A stretch of 64,000 bases of DNA from Armatimonadota bacterium (GCA_017303935.1 JAFLBD010000001.1:682001-746000); one strand, 5' to 3'. Positions 50,640 through 63,200 are shown, counted from the stretch's first letter. Made by a program: numbers and translations. Notes: a model not told the origin generated them from the sequence alone.

Positions 50640-52091
50640 ATGCCACGAGATGCTTTGGTTCTCGGCGCAGGCATTGGAGGTCTTTCTGCCGCAATTCATC
50701 TCAGATTGCGCGGGTTCGATGTCAAAGTCATTGAACAGCGTTCAAAGGCAGGAGGCAAAGCTGCCCAGATTCTTGTTGGCGGCTACAAGTTCGATCCTGG
50801 CCCAAGCATCGTCATCCTGACGAGGATTTACGAAGAAGTCTTCAAGAGTGCTGGTAAGCGAATGGAGGACTATCTCCAATTCGACCGCCTCGATCCTTTT
50901 ACTACGATCTACCAAGAAGGCAAAGCGCAACCGATCGACCTAAGCGCTGACGAGTCTCAACTCTTTGCCACGCTCAAAGAGATCGCGCCAGAAGACTACG
51001 AGAACTTCTGGCGGCTGATGCAAGGGCTAGAGTCGGTCGTTCCTGGCGTCGAGGATGCAATCTTTGGCAGACCGATAAACCAACCCTGGGACATGATTCA
51101 TCCCGGCTTGATGAAGTTCGCCAAAGTCGTCAGCGTCCGAAAATCTGCAAAGTCCGAAATCGATCGGCTGTTTCAATCACCGCTGTTGCGAGCGTTCTTT
51201 TACGGCTTTCCTAGCTACTCTGGGCAGAGCTATCACAGCCCGTCGCCTGGCGCGTTCATGATTCCTTACTTCATGGTCCGTGAAGGCGTTTTCTGGCCCC
51301 GTGGTGGGATATCGGCGATCCCAACAGCTCTATTCAACCTAGCATCGGACTTAGGAGTGGAGTTTGAATTCGGCCAAAAGGTCACTTCAATCATGCAATT
51401 CGATAAGCGGATTTCTCGAATTCAAACCGAGAACGGATCGCATGAAGCCGGTGTAGTCATCAGCAATATGGACCGAACTATCACGCGCCGGATGCTAGGC
51501 GATCAACTCAGTCCGAAACCCAGCTATAGCTATTTCACCGTGCACCTGGGAGTTAGGCGCAAATATCCCGATCTTAAGATCCACAACCTTTTCATCCCGA
51601 ATGGATTTGAACAAGGATTTGAACAGCTCTATTCCCAGAAGCAGATTCCCAATCCACCCATTGTTTACATCAACGAAACCAGCAACCACGACCCATCTAC
51701 GGCACCAGAAGGCTGCTCAAACCTCTTTGCGGTGTTCACCGTTCCCGCAATTGAGCCGCATTTGGATTGGAAGGCAACGGAGTCCACTGCGGTGGAGCAT
51801 CTGATCACTGAACTAGCGAAGTACGGAATCATCGTTGATCCAACCGAAATTGAAGTCACCAGGGTCCAAACCCCGATAACCTTTGAAGAGCGGGATGGGA
51901 ACTATCGTGGATCGCTTTATGGCCCAGATGAGGCTCAGAGGCTCTGGGGGTTTATGCCGCAACGATGCCGCGATGAAAAGGTCAAGAACCTTTTTTACGC
52001 AGGAGGATCAGTCCAGCCTGGAGCTGGAATGCCTATGGTCACCCTCAGCGGAAAATTCGCTGCCGAATTGGCGGCCAAGGCCGCCGTTTAG
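50640..52091 (+). CDS. Phytoene desaturase-like FAD oxidoreductase (CrtI family)
   Basis: 483 residues. N-terminal FAD motif LVLGAGIGGLSAAIHLRLRG and RSKAGGKAAQ; FDPGPSIVI; the C-terminal carotenoid-desaturase signature FYAGGSVQPGAGMPMVTLSG. It would introduce double bonds into a carotenoid precursor, or act as a related isomerase/ketolase. No crtB or other carotenoid gene is in the window, so the exact reaction is open. It ends four bases inside gpmA (convergent). Confidence 0.88.
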   Translation: MPRDALVLGAGIGGLSAAIHLRLRGFDVKVIEQRSKAGGKAAQILVGGYKFDPGPSIVILTRIYEEVFKSAGKRMEDYLQFDRLDPFTTIYQEGKAQPIDLSADESQLFATLKEIAPEDYENFWRLMQGLESVVPGVEDAIFGRPINQPWDMIHPGLMKFAKVVSVRKSAKSEIDRLFQSPLLRAFFYGFPSYSGQSYHSPSPGAFMIPYFMVREGVFWPRGGISAIPTALFNLASDLGVEFEFGQKVTSIMQFDKRISRIQTENGSHEAGVVISNMDRTITRRMLGDQLSPKPSYSYFTVHLGVRRKYPDLKIHNLFIPNGFEQGFEQLYSQKQIPNPPIVYINETSNHDPSTAPEGCSNLFAVFTVPAIEPHLDWKATESTAVEHLITELAKYGIIVDPTEIEVTRVQTPITFEERDGNYRGSLYGPDEAQRLWGFMPQRCRDEKVKNLFYAGGSVQPGAGMPMVTLSGKFAAELAAKAAV

Positions 52092-52693
52092 TCCAGGATC
52101 TTTTTGTTGATGACTTCGCCGGTCAAGCTGACATCGTATACCAATGGGATTCCGGTCGCGAGCTCGACTTTCATAATCGAATCGCCATCCAGCTTTTCAA
52201 GCGCCATGACGATGGACCGGTTGCTATTCCCGTGAGCGACCACGAGGACATTTCGACCTTGCTTTAAGTCGCCAAAGATGCACCGATTGTAGAACGGGAT
52301 AGTTCGCTCTGCCGTGTTCTTGAGTGCCTCGCCGTTTGGTGGCGGAATGTCATAACTTCGGCGCCAAATGTGGACTTGATCTTCGCCGTACATCTCCCGC
52401 ATGTCATCCTTGTTCATCCCTTGCAAGTCGCCGTAGTGTCGCTCATTCAGCGCTTCGTCGCGGATGATGGGGATTGGGTTGCCCATCTCTTCCAGAATCA
52501 GAGCCAAGGTGCGCTGTGCCCGTGTAAGCGCACTCGTGTAAGCGACGTCAAACGGCATGCCCTTAAGCTTCTGTCCGGCGGCCCTCGCTTCTGATTCGCC
52601 TTGAGAGGTCAGCGGCACATCCACCCAACCCGTAAAGCGGTTTTGCAGATTCCACAAGGATTGACCGTGACGGACGAGAACGAGAGTTGGCAT
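52088..52693 (-). CDS. gpmA: 2,3-bisphosphoglycerate-dependent phosphoglycerate mutase
   Basis: 201 residues. Histidine-phosphatase fold: LVLVRHGQSLWNLQNRFTGW (phospho-His in RHG), DVPLTSQGESEA, LNERHYGDLQGMNK and VLVVAHGNSNRSIVM. It interconverts 3- and 2-phosphoglycerate in glycolysis. It is shorter than the E. coli enzyme (250); a shortened middle of this kind is known in the family (e.g. yeast-like and B-type). Confidence 0.94.
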   Translation of the reverse strand: MPTLVLVRHGQSLWNLQNRFTGWVDVPLTSQGESEARAAGQKLKGMPFDVAYTSALTRAQRTLALILEEMGNPIPIIRDEALNERHYGDLQGMNKDDMREMYGEDQVHIWRRSYDIPPPNGEALKNTAERTIPFYNRCIFGDLKQGRNVLVVAHGNSNRSIVMALEKLDGDSIMKVELATGIPLVYDVSLTGEVINKKILD

Positions 52694-52711
52694 GGCTTCA
52701 ATTTACCTAAA

Positions 52712-53146
52712 TCAAGCGGATTCGCGGCAGAAGAGAATGTAGTCCGTTTCTGGGAAATCGGCCGTGTTTGCGGCCTGGCAAAGTCCTCGCAGATGTCCTC
52801 GGTGATAAGTCCCATGATTGATCACATGCTGCGCAATCTGCTCGAGGGTTTGAAAATGCACTTCGCCCGACCGCTCATAGCTAACAAATGCTTCTGGATC
52901 GCCGATGGTCACTAAATCGATCCATTTCGCGTTCAAGTCTTCTGCCAGGGCATCGTGCTTCGAGGCATCAACAGCGATCTCTTGTTCGTTCAGGCAACGC
53001 TCCAACCAGATTCTTTGCGCTCGAAAAACGTGATCCATGATTTCAATCGCCTCCGCAGAGAAGGGAAGGTTTGGGATCGCGGCGAGCCAGAGCCGGTTTG
53101 CCCATAGATCGTAGTTGAAGAGCTGGACAAGTTCCTGTCGGGTCAT
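52712..53146 (-). CDS. DinB-superfamily protein
   Basis: 144 residues: LVQLFNYDLWANRLWLAAIP, IMDHVFRAQRIWLERCL and QHVINHGTYHRGHLRGLCQA give the three metal-binding His positions of DinB proteins. The catalytic role is not readable. It sits four bases after the dihydroorotase gene and before gpmA on the minus strand. A second, more diverged family member lies at 24585. Confidence 0.88.
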   Translation of the reverse strand: MTRQELVQLFNYDLWANRLWLAAIPNLPFSAEAIEIMDHVFRAQRIWLERCLNEQEIAVDASKHDALAEDLNAKWIDLVTIGDPEAFVSYERSGEVHFQTLEQIAQHVINHGTYHRGHLRGLCQAANTADFPETDYILFCRESA

Positions 53147-53149
53147 TCC

Positions 53150-54487
53150 CTAAAGGGTACCTTTCCAACTGTAAGTCACGGCTTTGGCTGCCGGGCGATC
53201 CATCAGCTTTCCGTCGCTCACCACGTGCTGCCCACGAAGGAAGACGTGTTCGATCTTGTTGTGGGCGTGAACGCCATCATAGGGGGTCCAGCCGCACTTC
53301 GACTGAATCCAGTTATCGGTGATGGTCCATTCCGACTTCGGATCGACAATGACCAAATCGGCATCACTGCGTTCTCGGATATACCCCTTCCTTTCGATTC
53401 CGTAGAGGGCGCAAGGGTTTTCGCAGAGCATTTTGACGAGCTTCTCAAGGGTCAATCTGCCTTGTGACACAAATTCTAATAGGATCAGCAAGATTGTCTG
53501 GACGCCCGGTATTCCGCTCGGCGATTCGGGATACGGCTTTGCCTTTTCTTCCAGCGTGTGGGGGGCATGATCGCTTCCAAACACATCGAATATCCCCGCA
53601 TTTAGAGCCTCCCAAAGCCTATCTCGATGTTCTGCGGATCGTATCGGGGGATTCATTTGGAGCCGGGTGCCGAGCCGCTCGTAATCTTCTGCACAGAAGA
53701 ACAGGTGTTGCGGGGTCACTTCGCAGGTTGTGCCGAGCGCGCGTGCTTTGGCGTCGGCAATCAACCGAATCTCGTCCCCTGTCGAAACATGCAAAATGTG
53801 GATTGGATGACCCGTTTTCTCGCTCAGATCAATCGCGAGTTTTGTGCTGATCACAGCGGCTTCAGCATCGCGCAAGAAGGGATGCTCGCGCGGGTGCGGT
53901 GCGTTACTGATTAGCGACTTGCGTGCACGAAGCCGCGCCTCGTCCTCTGAATGAAGTGGCGTTCGGCGTTTAGTGTTCTCAAAAACTCTCCTGAGATCGT
54001 CCGGATCGTCAACGAGTAAGGTGCCCGTCGATGAACCCATGAAAATCTTCACGCCGGGAGTTCCGGGCAACATTTCGAGTTGGGCGAGCTCGTCGATATT
54101 GCTCGTTGAGGCACCGACAAAGAACCCAAAATCTGCCCAAGACGTCGCCAGCGCGGAATCCACTTTCGCTTGAAGAGCTTCCGCGGTGGTCGTCGTTGGG
54201 TCCGTATTCGGCATCTCTAAGAATGTCGTGATGCCGCCTAATATCGCGCCGCGCGACCCAGATTCGATATCTTCTTTGTGCGTTGGACCAGGTTCGCGGA
54301 AGTGAACCTGCGTGTCGATTCCACCCGGCAATATGAGGTTGCCGGCCGCGTCGATGGTCTGGTCGCTAGTGTCCAAAGAGAGATCGCCGAGAGCGATGAT
54401 CGAGCCGTTTCGCACTCCGACATCCATGATCGATTGGCCCGCACTCGACACCACCGTGCCGCCTAGAATCCGCAAGTCAAAACGCAT
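53150..54487 (-). CDS. pyrC: Dihydroorotase (or related cyclic amidohydrolase)
   Basis: 445 residues from ATG 54487 (MRFDLRILGGTVVSSAGQ). Amidohydrolase metal sites: DTQVHFREPGPTHKED (HxH, usually DxHVHxRxP), GVKIFMGSSTG (the Lys often carbamylated), HILHVST, QHLFF and GSDHAPHTLEEKAKPYPESP with SGIPGVQT, typical of class I dihydroorotases. Pyrimidine synthesis is the most likely role, but allantoinase/hydantoinase cannot be excluded. A longer in-frame extension to 54589 is rejected. Confidence 0.85.
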   Translation of the reverse strand: MRFDLRILGGTVVSSAGQSIMDVGVRNGSIIALGDLSLDTSDQTIDAAGNLILPGGIDTQVHFREPGPTHKEDIESGSRGAILGGITTFLEMPNTDPTTTTAEALQAKVDSALATSWADFGFFVGASTSNIDELAQLEMLPGTPGVKIFMGSSTGTLLVDDPDDLRRVFENTKRRTPLHSEDEARLRARKSLISNAPHPREHPFLRDAEAAVISTKLAIDLSEKTGHPIHILHVSTGDEIRLIADAKARALGTTCEVTPQHLFFCAEDYERLGTRLQMNPPIRSAEHRDRLWEALNAGIFDVFGSDHAPHTLEEKAKPYPESPSGIPGVQTILLILLEFVSQGRLTLEKLVKMLCENPCALYGIERKGYIRERSDADLVIVDPKSEWTITDNWIQSKCGWTPYDGVHAHNKIEHVFLRGQHVVSDGKLMDRPAAKAVTYSWKGTL

Positions 54488-54631
54488 GAAACGAGGTTTA
54501 CCCGCAAATCTCGTGGGAATTTTTGGGACTAAGGGTCCTGGATTTGGAACGGGAAAGGTACAATAGGCGTTAATCTTAGTGTAGAGCACTCAAGTATCTT
54601 GATAGTGTCTCACTGAGGAGATAGAATCAGA

Positions 54632-56542
54632 ATGGGTAGAACAGTAGGAATTGACCTTGGAACGACGAATTCGGTTGTTGCTGTGATGGAAGGCGGTGAG
54701 CCAATTGTTATCGCGACAGCAGAAGGCACCCGTACGCTCCCAAGCGTCGTAGGATTCAAGAACAACGGCGAGCGATTGGTGGGTGTGACTGCAAAACGTC
54801 AAGCAGTTGTAAACCCAGAAAACACCATCCAGAGCATTAAGCGATTCATGGGTCACAAGTTTAGTGAAGTGAGCCAAGAAGCGTCAAGAATGCCATACCG
54901 CGTGAAGCAAGATTCAAAGGGTAACTGTGTGGTTGAAGTTCCTGCGGTTGGCAAGGATTTCACTCCAGAAGAAATCAGTGCGATGATCCTTCAAAAGCTG
55001 AAGGGTGACGCTGAATCGTATCTCGGCACTTCTGTGGATCAAGCGGTGATCACCGTTCCGGCATACTTCAACGATAGCCAACGAACGGCGACCAAGAATG
55101 CTGGCGAAATCGCTGGGCTCAAGGTCTTGCGAATCATCAATGAGCCGACTGCAGCATCGCTCGCCTACGGTTTGGATAAGAAAGCGAACGAGACGATCAT
55201 GGTTTTTGACCTTGGTGGTGGAACGTTCGACGTATCGGTCCTCGATGTTGGCGATGGCGTTTTCGAAGTTCGATCGAGTGCTGGCGACAGCCACTTGGGC
55301 GGCGATGACTTCGACCAAAAGATCGTGGATTGGATCGCTACGGAGTTCAAGAAAGAGCAGGGAATTGACCTATTGCAGCAGCGCGATGCGTTGCAACGAC
55401 TGCGAGAAGCCGGCGAAAAGGCAAAGATCGAACTGAGTACTCAAGTCTCGACGAATATCAACTTGCCGTTTATCACCGCGGTTGATAACCAACCAAAGCA
55501 CCTCGATATGACGCTCACCCGAGCAAAGTTTGAAGAGCTTTGCGCTGACTTGTTGGATCGAATTCGAAAGCCAATCGAGCAGGCTCTCGATGACGCGAAG
55601 GCAAGTACTTCGAGCATCGACGAAGTGATTCTGGTCGGTGGTTCGACACGAATCCCGATGGTGCAAGAGCTGGTTCAGAGCATGACCAGCAAGGCACCAA
55701 ACAAGAGCGTCAATCCGGATGAAGCGGTCGCAATCGGCGCAGCCATTCAAGCTGGAATCCTGGGCGGCGAAGTCAAAGACATCTTGCTGCTGGACGTCAC
55801 TCCGCTGAGCTTGGGTGTTGAAACCCAGGGCGGCATCTGCGACAAGATCATCGAGCGAAACACGACGATCCCTACCAAGAAGAGCCGGGTCTACACCACG
55901 GCTGTGGACAACCAACCTGAAGTGGAAATCCACATTCTTCAGGGTGAGCGACCTCTCGCACGGGATAACAAGTCCATCGGTAAGTTCAATCTCACCGGAT
56001 TGCCACCAGCACCAGCTCGGATTCCGCAGATTGAAGTGACCTTCGACATCGACGCGAACGGCATCTTGCAAGTGACCGCGAAGGACAAGGCAACCAACAA
56101 CGAGCAGCGAATCACAATCACCGGATCGGGCAACTTGAACCGCGAAGAAATAGATCGCATGATGAAGGAAGCCGAAGCCAACGCTGAGAAGGACAGGCAA
56201 GCGCAAGAAGCGGCTGAAGTCAAGAACGAAGCGGATCGGCTCTGCTACCAGGTCGAAAAGCAACTGCGCGACAATCCAAGCATCTTCAGCGATGCTGACA
56301 AGACCGAAGCCGAAGACAAAGTTCGAGAACTTCGCCAGGCGATTGGGACCGATGATCTCGCACAGATCAAGGCCGCTCACGAAGCACTTGAATCGGTGAG
56401 CCATCGCATCGCAGAAGAGCTGTATAAGTCAGGCAGCCAGCAGACTCAAGCTTCTGAAGAGGAAGAGCCTGTGGGTGCGGCCGCTGGCGGCGCAAAGAGC
56501 GACGGCGACGTGATCGACGCTGAGTTCAAAGAAGACAAGTAA
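54632..56542 (+). CDS. dnaK: Chaperone protein DnaK
   Basis: 636 residues. [20 protein letters not shown], the ATPase motifs [17 protein letters not shown] and [20 protein letters not shown], linker [19 protein letters not shown], and a C-terminal lid ending [11 protein letters not shown] (EEVD-like bacterial DAEFxE). GGAG precedes the start. grpE and dnaJ are not next to it. An imperfect dyad (about 54586-54614) precedes the gene but is not a clear CIRCE. Confidence 0.98.
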   Translation: MGRTVGIDLGTTNSVVAVMEGGEPIVIATAEGTRTLPSVVGFKNNGERLVGVTAKRQAVVNPENTIQSIKRFMGHKFSEVSQEASRMPYRVKQDSKGNCVVEVPAVGKDFTPEEISAMILQKLKGDAESYLGTSVDQAVITVPAYFNDSQRTATKNAGEIAGLKVLRIINEPTAASLAYGLDKKANETIMVFDLGGGTFDVSVLDVGDGVFEVRSSAGDSHLGGDDFDQKIVDWIATEFKKEQGIDLLQQRDALQRLREAGEKAKIELSTQVSTNINLPFITAVDNQPKHLDMTLTRAKFEELCADLLDRIRKPIEQALDDAKASTSSIDEVILVGGSTRIPMVQELVQSMTSKAPNKSVNPDEAVAIGAAIQAGILGGEVKDILLLDVTPLSLGVETQGGICDKIIERNTTIPTKKSRVYTTAVDNQPEVEIHILQGERPLARDNKSIGKFNLTGLPPAPARIPQIEVTFDIDANGILQVTAKDKATNNEQRITITGSGNLNREEIDRMMKEAEANAEKDRQAQEAAEVKNEADRLCYQVEKQLRDNPSIFSDADKTEAEDKVRELRQAIGTDDLAQIKAAHEALESVSHRIAEELYKSGSQQTQASEEEEPVGAAAGGAKSDGDVIDAEFKEDK

Positions 56543-56561
56543 GCACGCCAATCAGGCACAA

Positions 56562-56605
56562 AAAATCCCGGCAGCTCTTTGAGCCATGCCGGGATTTTGC
56601 TTTTA
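56562..56605. terminator. Bidirectional terminator after dnaK
   Basis: Arms AAAATCCCGGCA and TGCCGGGATTTT with inner GCTC/GAGC, then GCTTTT. Confidence 0.88.
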
Positions 56606-57424
56606 TGGGACGAATACAGTCGCTGACTTCTTCGCTTTGAACATTGCGAAGTCGTTCTCGCGAAGTTTGCCCCAGGTCAGGCCCTTGGAGTGACCATCGC
56701 AAAACGCCGTGTTTGTGAGGGTGCCATTGTGACCAGGGGTCGGCTTTCGATTCAACCAGTTGGTGCATCCAGGAGGTGCTGGTCCGGTTCCAACCTTTCG
56801 TCCAGCGAGTTTGTAAGTATCGCAGTCAATGAATCCGCTACCCCAAATACCGCCCACGTATGGGTCGTTCTGGTCGACTGGCCAAACTTCTAGCCACGAA
56901 ACCGTATTCGCGCTCTCATCGATGTCCGAATCGGTTCGGCCTGAATAGAGCCAAGTGGTCGGGCCGATGTAGGTTGTCACGCCGGTGTTCGCGTCAAATC
57001 CGTTTGCTTCCCGAGTGTGGATATTGCCAACATATTGATACGACCTTCGAAGAGCCATTTTGCGATAGTTCCCGTCGTTGAAAGGAACCGACGTCGCTGG
57101 CATTCGCGGCGTTGCGTCATCTGGGCAAGTGAAAATGTTGACCGACTTGATATACGGCAAAATCTGAATATCTGGCGAGACAAAGCTCGTGTTTCCACCA
57201 TTCACAGGCGCGGAAAGCGCAGCCCAGGCCGGGTAACGCTCATCGTTATCGGTGTTGTACATCACGACAGCGAGCGCAATCTGCTTGGTGTTGTTCAGAC
57301 ATTGAGTCTTCTTTGCCGCCTCGCGCGCCTGCGCGAAAACCGGAAATAGAATCGCAGCAAGGATCGCAATGATCGCGATCACGACGAGCAGCTCAATCAA
57401 AGTAAAGCCTTTGTTCTTCGGCAT
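56603..57424 (-). CDS. Type IV pilin-like protein (prepilin N-terminal domain, H-X10-DG)
   Basis: 273 residues from ATG 57424: [20 protein letters not shown], the prepilin peptidase site G/FTLIE and pilin helix, then a DUF1559-like globular domain: [20 protein letters not shown] and [19 protein letters not shown] near the C-terminus. The common H-X9-DG motif has ten residues here between His and DG. Such proteins are abundant in Armatimonadota and Planctomycetota. Its exact assembly is unknown. An extension to 57553 is rejected. Confidence 0.92.
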   Translation of the reverse strand: MPKNKGFTLIELLVVIAIIAILAAILFPVFAQAREAAKKTQCLNNTKQIALAVVMYNTDNDERYPAWAALSAPVNGGNTSFVSPDIQILPYIKSVNIFTCPDDATPRMPATSVPFNDGNYRKMALRRSYQYVGNIHTREANGFDANTGVTTYIGPTTWLYSGRTDSDIDESANTVSWLEVWPVDQNDPYVGGIWGSGFIDCDTYKLAGRKVGTGPAPPGCTNWLNRKPTPGHNGTLTNTAFCDGHSKGLTWGKLRENDFAMFKAKKSATVFVP

Positions 57425-57520
57425 ACCGCATTCTAAATCATTTTTCCGAAAAGCGTGCAATATCGGTATTACAATCGCAAAATTTCGCTCGAGTGTTTCG
57501 CCGCGTGAGATAATGAAGCC

Positions 57521-58360
57521 ATGAACACACGTGAATATGAAGCTTCGATTCACACCGATTTCAAGAAGGATTTGGACTATGGCGGATATCTTCGGCTAGA
57601 TGAGATTTTCGCCGCTCAGATCCCACAAAGCGCGCCAGTCCATCACGACGAGATGCTGTTCATCATTCAGCATCAAACGAGCGAGCTATGGATGAAGTTG
57701 ATTGTCCACGAGCTTCGAGCGGCTCTAGTTCACGTGCAAAACGATCATCTGGAGCCGTGTTTCAAAATCTTGGCTAGGGTAAAGCACATCCAGCGGATGC
57801 TTTTTGAGCAGTGGGCCGTCCTCGAAACCTTGACCCCAACCGAATACGCCCAATTCCGGTCATTCCTTGGTCGGGCAAGTGGATTCCAAAGCTACCATTA
57901 CCGGCTGATCGAATACATGTTGGGCAACAAGGATCCCCAGGCAGTCAATGTCTTTGAACACAAGCCAGAAGTCAAAGCAGAGCTTGAAGCCACTCTCAAT
58001 GCGCCGAGTCTCTACGACGAATTCTTGAAGCATCTCAGCCGGCGAGGATTTGATCTTCCAGCGACGTCGCTGAATCGGGACTGGTCTAAGCCCTACACCG
58101 CTACGCCAGAGCTAATCGAAGTGTTCAAACAGATCTACATGCACCCCGAAAACAATTGGGATGCTTACGAGATGTGCGAAAAGCTGGTCGATGTGGAAGA
58201 GCAGTTTGTTCTTTGGCGCTTCCGACACATGAAAACGGTGGAGAGGTTGATTGGCTTCAAAACTGGAACCGGCGGCTCTTCAGGCGTCAACTTCCTCAAG
58301 AAGGCGCTCGATATTCGATTATTCCCTGAGTTGTGGGATGTCAGGACTGAAATCAAGTGA
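57521..58360 (+). CDS. kynA: Tryptophan 2,3-dioxygenase
   Basis: 279 residues: [37 protein letters not shown] (heme distal-side His), [20 protein letters not shown] and the proximal His region [20 protein letters not shown]. It opens the indole ring of Trp to N-formylkynurenine. Its stop overlaps the kynU start by four bases (GTGA at 58357-58360). The formamidase step (kynB) is not in the window. Confidence 0.97.
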   Translation: MNTREYEASIHTDFKKDLDYGGYLRLDEIFAAQIPQSAPVHHDEMLFIIQHQTSELWMKLIVHELRAALVHVQNDHLEPCFKILARVKHIQRMLFEQWAVLETLTPTEYAQFRSFLGRASGFQSYHYRLIEYMLGNKDPQAVNVFEHKPEVKAELEATLNAPSLYDEFLKHLSRRGFDLPATSLNRDWSKPYTATPELIEVFKQIYMHPENNWDAYEMCEKLVDVEEQFVLWRFRHMKTVERLIGFKTGTGGSSGVNFLKKALDIRLFPELWDVRTEIK

Positions 58361-59523
58361 GTGCCCTGAACGAGCAAATCATCGCACAAACCATCCGGCC
58401 TAGATTCTCGCGAGTGCTGGCTAGGGACGAGGTTTATCTGGCAAACCACTCCCTTGGGCGACCTCTTGATGTGTATCAAGAGGACGTGATTCAGGCACTT
58501 GACGCATGGCCGGACCTCATGGACGAAGCGTGGAGTCACTGGATGAAAGTGCTCAACGAATGGACTTCTGGCATTGCGCAACTCTTGCATTGGCCGGTCA
58601 GTGACGGGATCATCCCGAAGTCAAGCGCTGGTCAAGGACTGCGTGCAGTATTAAATGCGTACCCGAATCGACCCGTAAAGGTCGTCAGCACCACCTTAGA
58701 ATTTGATTCGATTGACTTCGTGCTCAAGGCGTACGCCGAGCATGGCGCCGCAACAATCGACTGGGTGCACCCCTCGTCCAACGAGCAAGGGATTCCGAAG
58801 TTCACGGCGGAGGATGTGCTGAGCCGCATCGCTCCAGGCACGGACCTCGTCGTGCTGAGTCTCGTTTTCTTTACCACGGGGCAAGTGATGCCTGGGGTGC
58901 AGGAGATCATCACCAAGGCACACTCGGTTGGCGCGAAAGTAGTGCTCGATAGCTACCATGCGGCTGGCGTCATCGACTTCAACTATCCGGAAGCGGATTT
59001 CATCGTCGGTGGGAGTTACAAGTATCTACGTGGAGGACCAGGAGCCTGCTTCTTGGCCGTGAATCCGGCATGTTACAGCATGAAAACTCTGGACACCGGA
59101 TGGTTCGCCAAGAAGGATCCATTCGAGTTCAAACGAGAGAATGAGCCACTGAGATCGGAAGGCGGGTGGGGATGGTATGAGTCCACTTTCTCGGTCATTC
59201 CGCTAGCTCAGGCACTGCCCGGACTCCGTTTCTTGCTCGAAGTCGGAGTGCAGAATTCGAGGGACTATAACCTGCAAACGCTCGGCAAGATTCGCGAAAT
59301 CTTGGCGCAATACGGTGGGTTTGTCCCTGAGAATCCAGATGAATGGGCTGGATACGCGTTATTTGCTACGCCTGAGTTCAAAAAAGTCATCAAGCGATTC
59401 CGAGACGAGAAGATTGTGGTGGACGGACGCCAAGGATTGGTTCGGTTTGGCCCAGATATCCTCACCGGATCGGATGATCTGAACCGGCTCGCGGAAGCTG
59501 CAAGAAAGGTGCTCCATTCCTAA
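58357..59523 (+). CDS. kynU: Kynureninase
   Basis: 388 residues, GTG start overlapping kynA. PLP enzyme of fold type I; active-site Lys in [16 protein letters not shown], with [20 protein letters not shown] ahead and the Asp/His PLP contacts. It splits kynurenine into anthranilate and alanine. Anthranilate could go to NAD or quinoline-type routes or be secreted; no further genes are beside it. Confidence 0.96.
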   Translation: MSALNEQIIAQTIRPRFSRVLARDEVYLANHSLGRPLDVYQEDVIQALDAWPDLMDEAWSHWMKVLNEWTSGIAQLLHWPVSDGIIPKSSAGQGLRAVLNAYPNRPVKVVSTTLEFDSIDFVLKAYAEHGAATIDWVHPSSNEQGIPKFTAEDVLSRIAPGTDLVVLSLVFFTTGQVMPGVQEIITKAHSVGAKVVLDSYHAAGVIDFNYPEADFIVGGSYKYLRGGPGACFLAVNPACYSMKTLDTGWFAKKDPFEFKRENEPLRSEGGWGWYESTFSVIPLAQALPGLRFLLEVGVQNSRDYNLQTLGKIREILAQYGGFVPENPDEWAGYALFATPEFKKVIKRFRDEKIVVDGRQGLVRFGPDILTGSDDLNRLAEAARKVLHS

Positions 59524-59536
59524 GCCACGACTTCGA

Positions 59537-60490
59537 GTGACCGCTGGAATGCGCCGGCTCTCAGTCCAACTTTTCACAGAAGAGTCGGAGCAGATTCGGT
59601 TCATTGAATCGTTAATTGACGGCGAGTCCAAGGAGCAGGCAATAATTTCTGTGCATGGCAAACCGGAAGTCCAAACCTTCCCAAAGCTGCGCCCACTGCC
59701 TTGGCAACCCGAATTCATCGTAAGGACGGTGGATGGATTCAAGCCATCCAAAACTCCCGCGTATGAGAAAGGGCATATCTACACATTTGATCTCTCGAGT
59801 GCTTTTGCGGCGAGTTTGATGCTGAACTGCGAACCGGAACCTAAGCGCATACTTGATGTGTGCTCCGCGCCAGGTGGCAAAGGAATCTGTGCATGGACCG
59901 CGTTCTTGCGCGGCAAAAAGGACGGGATGTTGGTCTGCAACGAAGTTTTGCGGAAGCGGGCCAACTTGCTCATCAGCAACATCGAGCGATGCAAGCTAGA
60001 TCGGACAGAAGTGATTTCGATGGACCCGTCGGCACTTTCAAGCCGGGCGAAGGCCGCATTTGATCTCGTACTTGTGGACGCACCTTGCAGCGGGCAATCT
60101 TTGCTCAGCAAGGGTACCGACCCCGGAGATGCGTTTGACAATCGCAACATTGGGCTCTGTGTCAACCGCCAGCGCAGAATTTTGGGCTACAGCTGGGATT
60201 GCGTGGCACCGGGCGGCTATCTGCTGTATATGACGTGTACGTTCAACCGCGAAGAAAACGAGAAGGTTGTGAACTGGATGCACCGCGAGCTAGAAGGCAT
60301 CCAAGGGATCGAATCTCCACGGCATGTTGATTTTAAGAGTCGATTTTCGGAGCATCCTTGTTACCGGCTCTACCCTCACCAAGGGATCGGTGCCGGTGCA
60401 TTTGCCGCCTTGTTCCGAAAATCTGGCGAACTTCCTGAAAGCTATCCGACTCTCGATCTCGAACCGTTGTGGCCCGCCAGCTTCGAATGA
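59537..60490 (+). CDS. RNA m5C methyltransferase, RsmB/NOL1-NOP2-Sun family
   Basis: 317 residues. SAM motifs: ILDVCSAPGGKGICAWTAFL (motif I), LVDAPCSGQSLLSKGTDPGD (catalytic Cys in motif IV region DAPCSG) and LLYMTCTFNREENEKVV (second Cys, TCT). These methylate C5 of cytosine in rRNA or tRNA. The NusB-like N-domain of RsmB is absent. GTG 59537 or ATG 59549 could be the start. Its 3' 49 bases overlap the convergent PilZ-like gene. Confidence 0.88.
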   Translation: MTAGMRRLSVQLFTEESEQIRFIESLIDGESKEQAIISVHGKPEVQTFPKLRPLPWQPEFIVRTVDGFKPSKTPAYEKGHIYTFDLSSAFAASLMLNCEPEPKRILDVCSAPGGKGICAWTAFLRGKKDGMLVCNEVLRKRANLLISNIERCKLDRTEVISMDPSALSSRAKAAFDLVLVDAPCSGQSLLSKGTDPGDAFDNRNIGLCVNRQRRILGYSWDCVAPGGYLLYMTCTFNREENEKVVNWMHRELEGIQGIESPRHVDFKSRFSEHPCYRLYPHQGIGAGAFAALFRKSGELPESYPTLDLEPLWPASFE

Positions 60491-61074
60491 TGAGGGTCGT
60501 GAAGCATGGCTAGCTGGTTTTGCCAGTAAACAAGTTCAATTCGGCTTTGACACTCGACCGCGACTTGGAATTCATAGAGTGAGTCTTCGCCGCCGCGAAT
60601 CTCCTTCATCCCAATGACAAGCCCTCTAAAGTCGTAGGTTTTGTCCGCGATTGGAAAGCTCGAAACTTTGATATCGATAGGTTTGTCTTGCTCCAGAAGA
60701 AACGGCAGTTGAATCGTCATCTTCATCAGCCCGGTCTGGACAACTGAGCCAACGGAGATGACCGACCCTTGCGAGACACTCATCTTGAGGTGCAATCCTC
60801 GGATTTCGAATTCTGGGTCTGGTGCGACGTAAGGGAAATGTGAAGGTGCCGACAGAATCGCTCGATCGTTCTCGACAGAAAGGACTTGGGAGCCGAATTC
60901 TGTTCTGAACGCCGCGTTTGATAGGGCAACTTTCAGTACCTGCCCGACGATGAACTTGCGATCGCCATAGTCTTCGATGCACAGGTGAGCGGTCGAGTCA
61001 ATGGAAACCCATCCACTGATCTTTGATCGATCCAATGTGGTTATCTTCGCTTTGGTATTCGCAAACCTGTACAT
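60442..61074 (-). CDS. PilZ-like paralogue with degenerate c-di-GMP motifs
   Basis: 210 residues with the same two-part plan as the PilZ protein at 44773: an N-terminal beta domain (TKAKITTLDRSKISGWVSID, cf. TRARLVRKSSGDQFYGWVTD) and a PilZ-type barrel. The RxxxR and D/NxSxxG motifs are missing (VISVGSVVQTGLMKM in the loop), so c-di-GMP binding is unlikely. It may be a non-binding partner. It overlaps the m5C methyltransferase by 49 bases on the other strand. Confidence 0.6.
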   Translation of the reverse strand: MYRFANTKAKITTLDRSKISGWVSIDSTAHLCIEDYGDRKFIVGQVLKVALSNAAFRTEFGSQVLSVENDRAILSAPSHFPYVAPDPEFEIRGLHLKMSVSQGSVISVGSVVQTGLMKMTIQLPFLLEQDKPIDIKVSSFPIADKTYDFRGLVIGMKEIRGGEDSLYEFQVAVECQSRIELVYWQNQLAMLHDPHHSKLAGHNGSRSRVG

Positions 61075-61247
61075 GGCAAGGTAGGTATCGAATCGATTGA
61101 ACCGCGTTCTCCCAAAATTCGAATTCCATATTCAAATTGTGCCAATGAAGGAAGTAGGTTAAGGTTGCGCCAAATTGAGCAAGAATTCTTGCGAAAGTAG
61201 CAATCGCAGGTTGCTAGCATCACCGGAACTGAGAGAAAAAACAAAAA

Positions 61248-61280
61248 TCCCCCTTGTTCTAAGCTAGAGAACAAGGGGGA
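61248..61280 (-). terminator. Terminator of groES-groEL
   Basis: 13-bp arms TCCCCCTTGTTCT and AGAACAAGGGGGA; on the minus strand followed by TTTTTGTTTTTT. Confidence 0.92.
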
Positions 61281-61302
61281 CAGCTTAGGATTTGAACTTA
61301 GC

Positions 61303-63200
<1,898 letters not shown>

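Noticed and set aside
54586-54614. CIRCE element before dnaK
   Set aside because: The dyad here (AGCACTC...AGTGTCT) has the wrong right arm and spacing; too few matches to call.
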